From Spirochaeta sp. (GTDB lineage Bacteria > Spirochaetota > Spirochaetia > UBA9216): a stretch of DNA of 16,265 nucleotides. Where the stretch lies: assembly GCA_003454605.1 (NCBI GenBank), contig DMKD01000357.1, positions 1 through 16,265 on the forward strand, in the 5' to 3' direction. A model generated the notes under the pieces. It saw only the letters and a list, made by a program, of their open reading frames with translations, ran no database searches and was not told the origin of the DNA. The translations under genes and the position numbers were made by a program. Position 1 is the stretch's first letter, and every line of letters begins with the position of its first letter. Shown here piece by piece: positions 13,147 to 16,265 of this stretch.

Positions 13147-16100
13147 TTATTCTGCAGGATTGTCCTCTGCAGGCCGGCTCTCTGAAGGAGCTGAATCACT
13201 GAAGATCCCTGCTTCGGATAAGGCCTGATTAATTCCGGTTTTAGCAAGCGAAAGATTCTGCTCTTTACCATCTTCATCACCCTCCGCTTCCTCTGCAGCC
13301 TTTTCTGCCTTGCGAATTTCGAGAATCTTTGCAATTGATGCATCGAGATCCTCGCTCGTATCATCGAATAGACGTACATTCTTGTATGATCTCATTCCGG
13401 TACCAGCTGGAATTGGATGTCCGATAATAACATTTTCTTTCAGACCGCGAAGATTATCAACACTTCCGGCAATTGCCGCATTGGTAAGGACCTTGGTTGT
13501 CTCCTGGAAGGAGGCAGCCGACAAAAAGGAATCAATATTGAGAGAAGCTCTTGTGATCCCAAGAAGCAGCGGTCTTGCTACTGCGGGTTCACCACCCTCT
13601 CTCATTACCTTTTTATTTTCCAGATGGAACTTATATTTATCCACCTGCTGGCCGTATATGAAATTCGTATCGCCGACCTGGCGTATTTCAACCTTTCGCA
13701 TCATCTGACGAACTATTACGCCGATGTGCTTATCATTGATAACAACACCCTGCATTCGGTAAACTTCCTGTACCTCATCTACGAGATAAGACTGCAGTTC
13801 GTTTTCACCGAGGATATCAAGGATATCATGCGGATCAACAGCGCCGTCACAAAGCGGCTCACCGGCCTCAACAAGATCACCGTCGCGAACTAAAAGATGT
13901 TTACCCATCGGGACGAGATGCTTGTAAATTACCGCATCCTTTCCGTCTATCTGTGCAAAATCATCCTCAATCTCAACAACGCGCTTACCTTTAACAATAC
14001 CCTTCAGATGAATGGTCCCGCTTATCTTTGCAAGCACAGTCGGATTCTTCGGTTTTCTTGCTTCAAAAAGCTCGCCCACCCTCGGAAGACCACCGGTAAT
14101 ATCTCTGGTCTTAACAGATTCCTTAAGCAGCTTGGCAAGTGTCTTACCAATATTAACCTTAGCACCGTCATCGACATTCAGATAGGCATTGCCCGGCAGA
14201 TAATAGGAAGCAAGTTCCTCTCCGTCATCTCCAACAACAAGTAGCATCGGCTGAAGTGTTTCGAGAGAATGTTCGGTTATCTTTTTATCAACATTACCTG
14301 TATCTTCATTTATCTCTTCTTTAAGGGTAGTACCGAGAATAATATCTTTATAAACGATTGTACCTTCAACCTCAGCAATAATCGGTTCAGAAAAGGGGTC
14401 GAATACGGCAATGGACTCTTCGGCCGGAACAACCGAACCAACACCAACCATCAGTTTTGCACCTGTACGAATATCAATCTTCTGATCCTGAGCAACAATT
14501 ACTACCTGCTCCTTAAGCACCTGTACAAAACCTATTTCCTCCGCCTTAAGCACATCAGATCCGTTTTTGACCACATCATCGCCCGGCACGACCTTTACAC
14601 CGCTTTCAACTATAGCCTTTCCGCTCTTTGCAATCGGCAGCTGCTGAAGGACCTTGGCAATTATTACATTACCCTTTCTGGTATACAGTACATCACCGTT
14701 TTCAAGGGTAACTGTTGTACCGTTTATTTCTTTTATAAGCGACGGATAACGCAGATATGTTCGATTCTCTTCACTTACCTTGGTAGCGGCGCCACCAATA
14801 TGGAAGGTCCTCATCGTCAGCTGGGTTCCCGGCTGGCCGATAGACTGTGCAGCAATAATACCTACAGCCTCACCTATTTCTACAGTTTTGTTATTTGCCA
14901 GATTCCGGCCGTAACACTTTCGGCATACCCCATGCTCTGCTTCACAGGTCAGAACAGTTCTGATTCGTACGCTTTCAACACCGGCTTCTTCGATAGCGAC
15001 AGCTATATCATCATTTATATACTGGTTTACATCAACCATGATTTCACCGGTAATCGGGTGCTTAACACGCTCAAGGGTAAAACGCCCCTGGATTCGGTCA
15101 CTGAGTGATTCAACGACCTCTTCACCATCTTTAATTGCCCTGATTTCAATACCGTTAATTGTACCGCAGTCATCTTCGTTGGTAACAACATCCTGCGCGA
15201 TATCAACAAGACGACGGGTAAGATAACCTGCATCCGCTGTCTTAAGCGCGGTATCGGCAAGACCCTTTCGAGCACCATTGGTTGAAATAAAGAATTCTAT
15301 AATTGAGAGACCTTCCTTAAAGTTTGACCTGATAGGAAGTTCAATAATATCACCTGAAGGCTTGGCCATAAGACCACGCATACCCGAAAGCTGCCTAATC
15401 TGTGTCCGGCTACCTCGAGCTCCTGAGTCAGCCATCATCCATACAGGGTTAAATCCTGCACGATCAGCTTTCAGGGTAGTCATAAGTACATTTGTAAGGT
15501 CTTCGTTTGTTTTACTCCAAACTTCGACAACTCTATTGTAGCGCTCTTCAGTTGTAATATGGCCCTGCTGATACTGCTCCTGAATAACTGAAACTTCTGA
15601 GTTAGCAGTCTCAATCATTTCTTTCTTTTCACCAGGAATAACAATATCCTGCATAGAAATTGTTGCACCAAAAACAGTTGCATATCTGAAACCAGTATCT
15701 TTAATAGCATCAAGCATTTTTACCGTAATCGAAGGACCATGTTTCTTGATTGTTTCGGCAATCAGAACCCTAAGCTCTTTATCACCGAGAGACCAGTTTA
15801 CAAACTCAATCTCAGGCGGCATAGCCTTGTTGAAAATAATTCTACCGGCTGTTGTTTCAATATATTCACCGTCAACCTTAACCTTACAGAGAGCCTGAAA
15901 ATCAACTGCTCCGGCTTCCCGCGCGAGAATAATCTCATCACCGGAACCGAACCACTTACCTTCTCCGGGAGCACCCGGGCGATTACGTGTAAGATAGTTG
16001 ATGCCGAGAACCATATCCTGAGACGGGAACACAACCGGACTTCCGCTCGCGGGGTTGAGAAGGTTGTTAACCGACAGCATCAGGGTCCAGCACTCGATCT

Positions 16101-16265
16101 GTGCGGCCTGTGTAAGCGGCACATGAACAGCCATCTGGTCACCGTCGAAGTCGGCATTATATGCGTGACACACAAGCGGGTGAAGCTTTATGGCCTTTCC
16201 CTGAACCAGTACCGGCTCAAAAGCCTGAATACCGAGACGGTGCAGCGTTGGCGCACGGTTCAGCA
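13147..16265 (-). CDS. rpoC: RNA polymerase beta' subunit, C-terminal three quarters (5' end outside window)
   Basis: Beta' forms the catalytic half of RNA polymerase with beta. About 1038 residues are visible and the frame stays open to the window edge (LNRAPTLHRLGIQ...), so the gene begins outside. Landmarks by fragment residue: NADFDGD (36-42), which holds the Mg2+-binding aspartates; the bridge helix with GARKGLADTALKTADAGY about 330-347; zinc cysteines 366, 440, 447 and 450; and trigger-loop LTMRTFHIGG (482-491). About 225 residues (492-718) then separate this from ITGGLPRV, an SI3-like insertion. The protein ends in a Glu/Ala/Ser-rich acidic tail. About 400 N-terminal residues are missing. 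Confidence 0.98.
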   Translation of the reverse strand, partial: LNRAPTLHRLGIQAFEPVLVQGKAIKLHPLVCHAYNADFDGDQMAVHVPLTQAAQIECWTLMLSVNNLLNPASGSPVVFPSQDMVLGINYLTRNRPGAPGEGKWFGSGDEIILAREAGAVDFQALCKVKVDGEYIETTAGRIIFNKAMPPEIEFVNWSLGDKELRVLIAETIKKHGPSITVKMLDAIKDTGFRYATVFGATISMQDIVIPGEKKEMIETANSEVSVIQEQYQQGHITTEERYNRVVEVWSKTNEDLTNVLMTTLKADRAGFNPVWMMADSGARGSRTQIRQLSGMRGLMAKPSGDIIELPIRSNFKEGLSIIEFFISTNGARKGLADTALKTADAGYLTRRLVDIAQDVVTNEDDCGTINGIEIRAIKDGEEVVESLSDRIQGRFTLERVKHPITGEIMVDVNQYINDDIAVAIEEAGVESVRIRTVLTCEAEHGVCRKCYGRNLANNKTVEIGEAVGIIAAQSIGQPGTQLTMRTFHIGGAATKVSEENRTYLRYPSLIKEINGTTVTLENGDVLYTRKGNVIIAKVLQQLPIAKSGKAIVESGVKVVPGDDVVKNGSDVLKAEEIGFVQVLKEQVVIVAQDQKIDIRTGAKLMVGVGSVVPAEESIAVFDPFSEPIIAEVEGTIVYKDIILGTTLKEEINEDTGNVDKKITEHSLETLQPMLLVVGDDGEELASYYLPGNAYLNVDDGAKVNIGKTLAKLLKESVKTRDITGGLPRVGELFEARKPKNPTVLAKISGTIHLKGIVKGKRVVEIEDDFAQIDGKDAVIYKHLVPMGKHLLVRDGDLVEAGEPLCDGAVDPHDILDILGENELQSYLVDEVQEVYRMQGVVINDKHIGVIVRQMMRKVEIRQVGDTNFIYGQQVDKYKFHLENKKVMREGGEPAVARPLLLGITRASLNIDSFLSAASFQETTKVLTNAAIAGSVDNLRGLKENVIIGHPIPAGTGMRSYKNVRLFDDTSEDLDASIAKILEIRKAEKAAEEAEGDEDGKEQNLSLAKTGINQALSEAGIFSDSAPSESRPAEDNPAE

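Noticed and set aside
14269..15108. A 279-codon open frame on the plus strand opposite rpoC
   Set aside because: It is antisense to a strongly conserved part of beta', its translation is low-complexity with many Asn, Tyr, Phe and Ser residues typical of a shadow frame, and it has no family resemblance.
1..16265. Mobile elements, CRISPR repeats or signs of recent gene transfer
   Set aside because: No transposase, terminal repeats or regular repeat-spacer array was seen, and all genes are core, co-oriented and of similar composition.

Overview
This window is a single unidirectional block of transcription and translation genes, all on the minus strand. Read in the direction of transcription (high to low coordinate) it runs rpoC (3' part), rpsL, rpsG, tuf, rpsJ, rplC, rplD, rplW, rplB, rpsS, rplV, rpsC, rplP, rpmC, rpsQ, rplN, rplX, rplE, rpsN, rpsH, rplF, rplR, rpsE, rpmD, rplO, secY, rpmJ (5' end only). 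It is the joined rif/str - S10 - spc ribosomal super-cluster of a bacterium. No mobile element, tRNA, rRNA or CRISPR array is visible.

Organism: moderate GC by eye. The combination of features fits Spirochaetota (Treponema/Spirochaeta-like). These are a spirochaete-looking EF-Tu (conserved GGRHSPFF and YRPQFYFRTTDITG segments, PEPQT where most EF-Tu have PMPQT), a zinc-type S14 close in look to treponemal S14, a beta-prime subunit with a large insertion in the trigger loop, secY followed directly by rpmJ, and no fusA between rpsG and tuf. The assignment is from memory of these families, not from a search.

Layout: 13147-16265 is rpoC, running off the right edge. 12877-13146 is a 270-nt gap with dyad symmetries and a good promoter for rpsL-rpsG. 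11634-12021 is a 388-nt gap where fusA often sits; it holds tandem 11-bp repeats, a strong promoter and a roughly 300-nt, apparently highly folded leader for tuf. A terminator-like hairpin lies between tuf and rpsJ. From rpsJ to secY the genes are packed with gaps of 0-32 nt, except a 68-nt gap between rpsQ and rplN that contains a hairpin. The window ends eight codons into rpmJ.

Function: the products build the small subunit (S3, S5, S7, S8, S10, S12, S14, S17, S19) and large subunit (L2-L6, L14-L16, L18, L22-L24, L29, L30, L36). They also include the tRNA carrier EF-Tu, the membrane protein-export channel SecY and the catalytic half of RNA polymerase. The proteins are conserved and look intact. 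The least explained content is in the non-coding gaps: the tuf leader, the rpsJ leader with a duplicated Shine-Dalgarno arm, and the repeats around the rpsL and tuf promoters.
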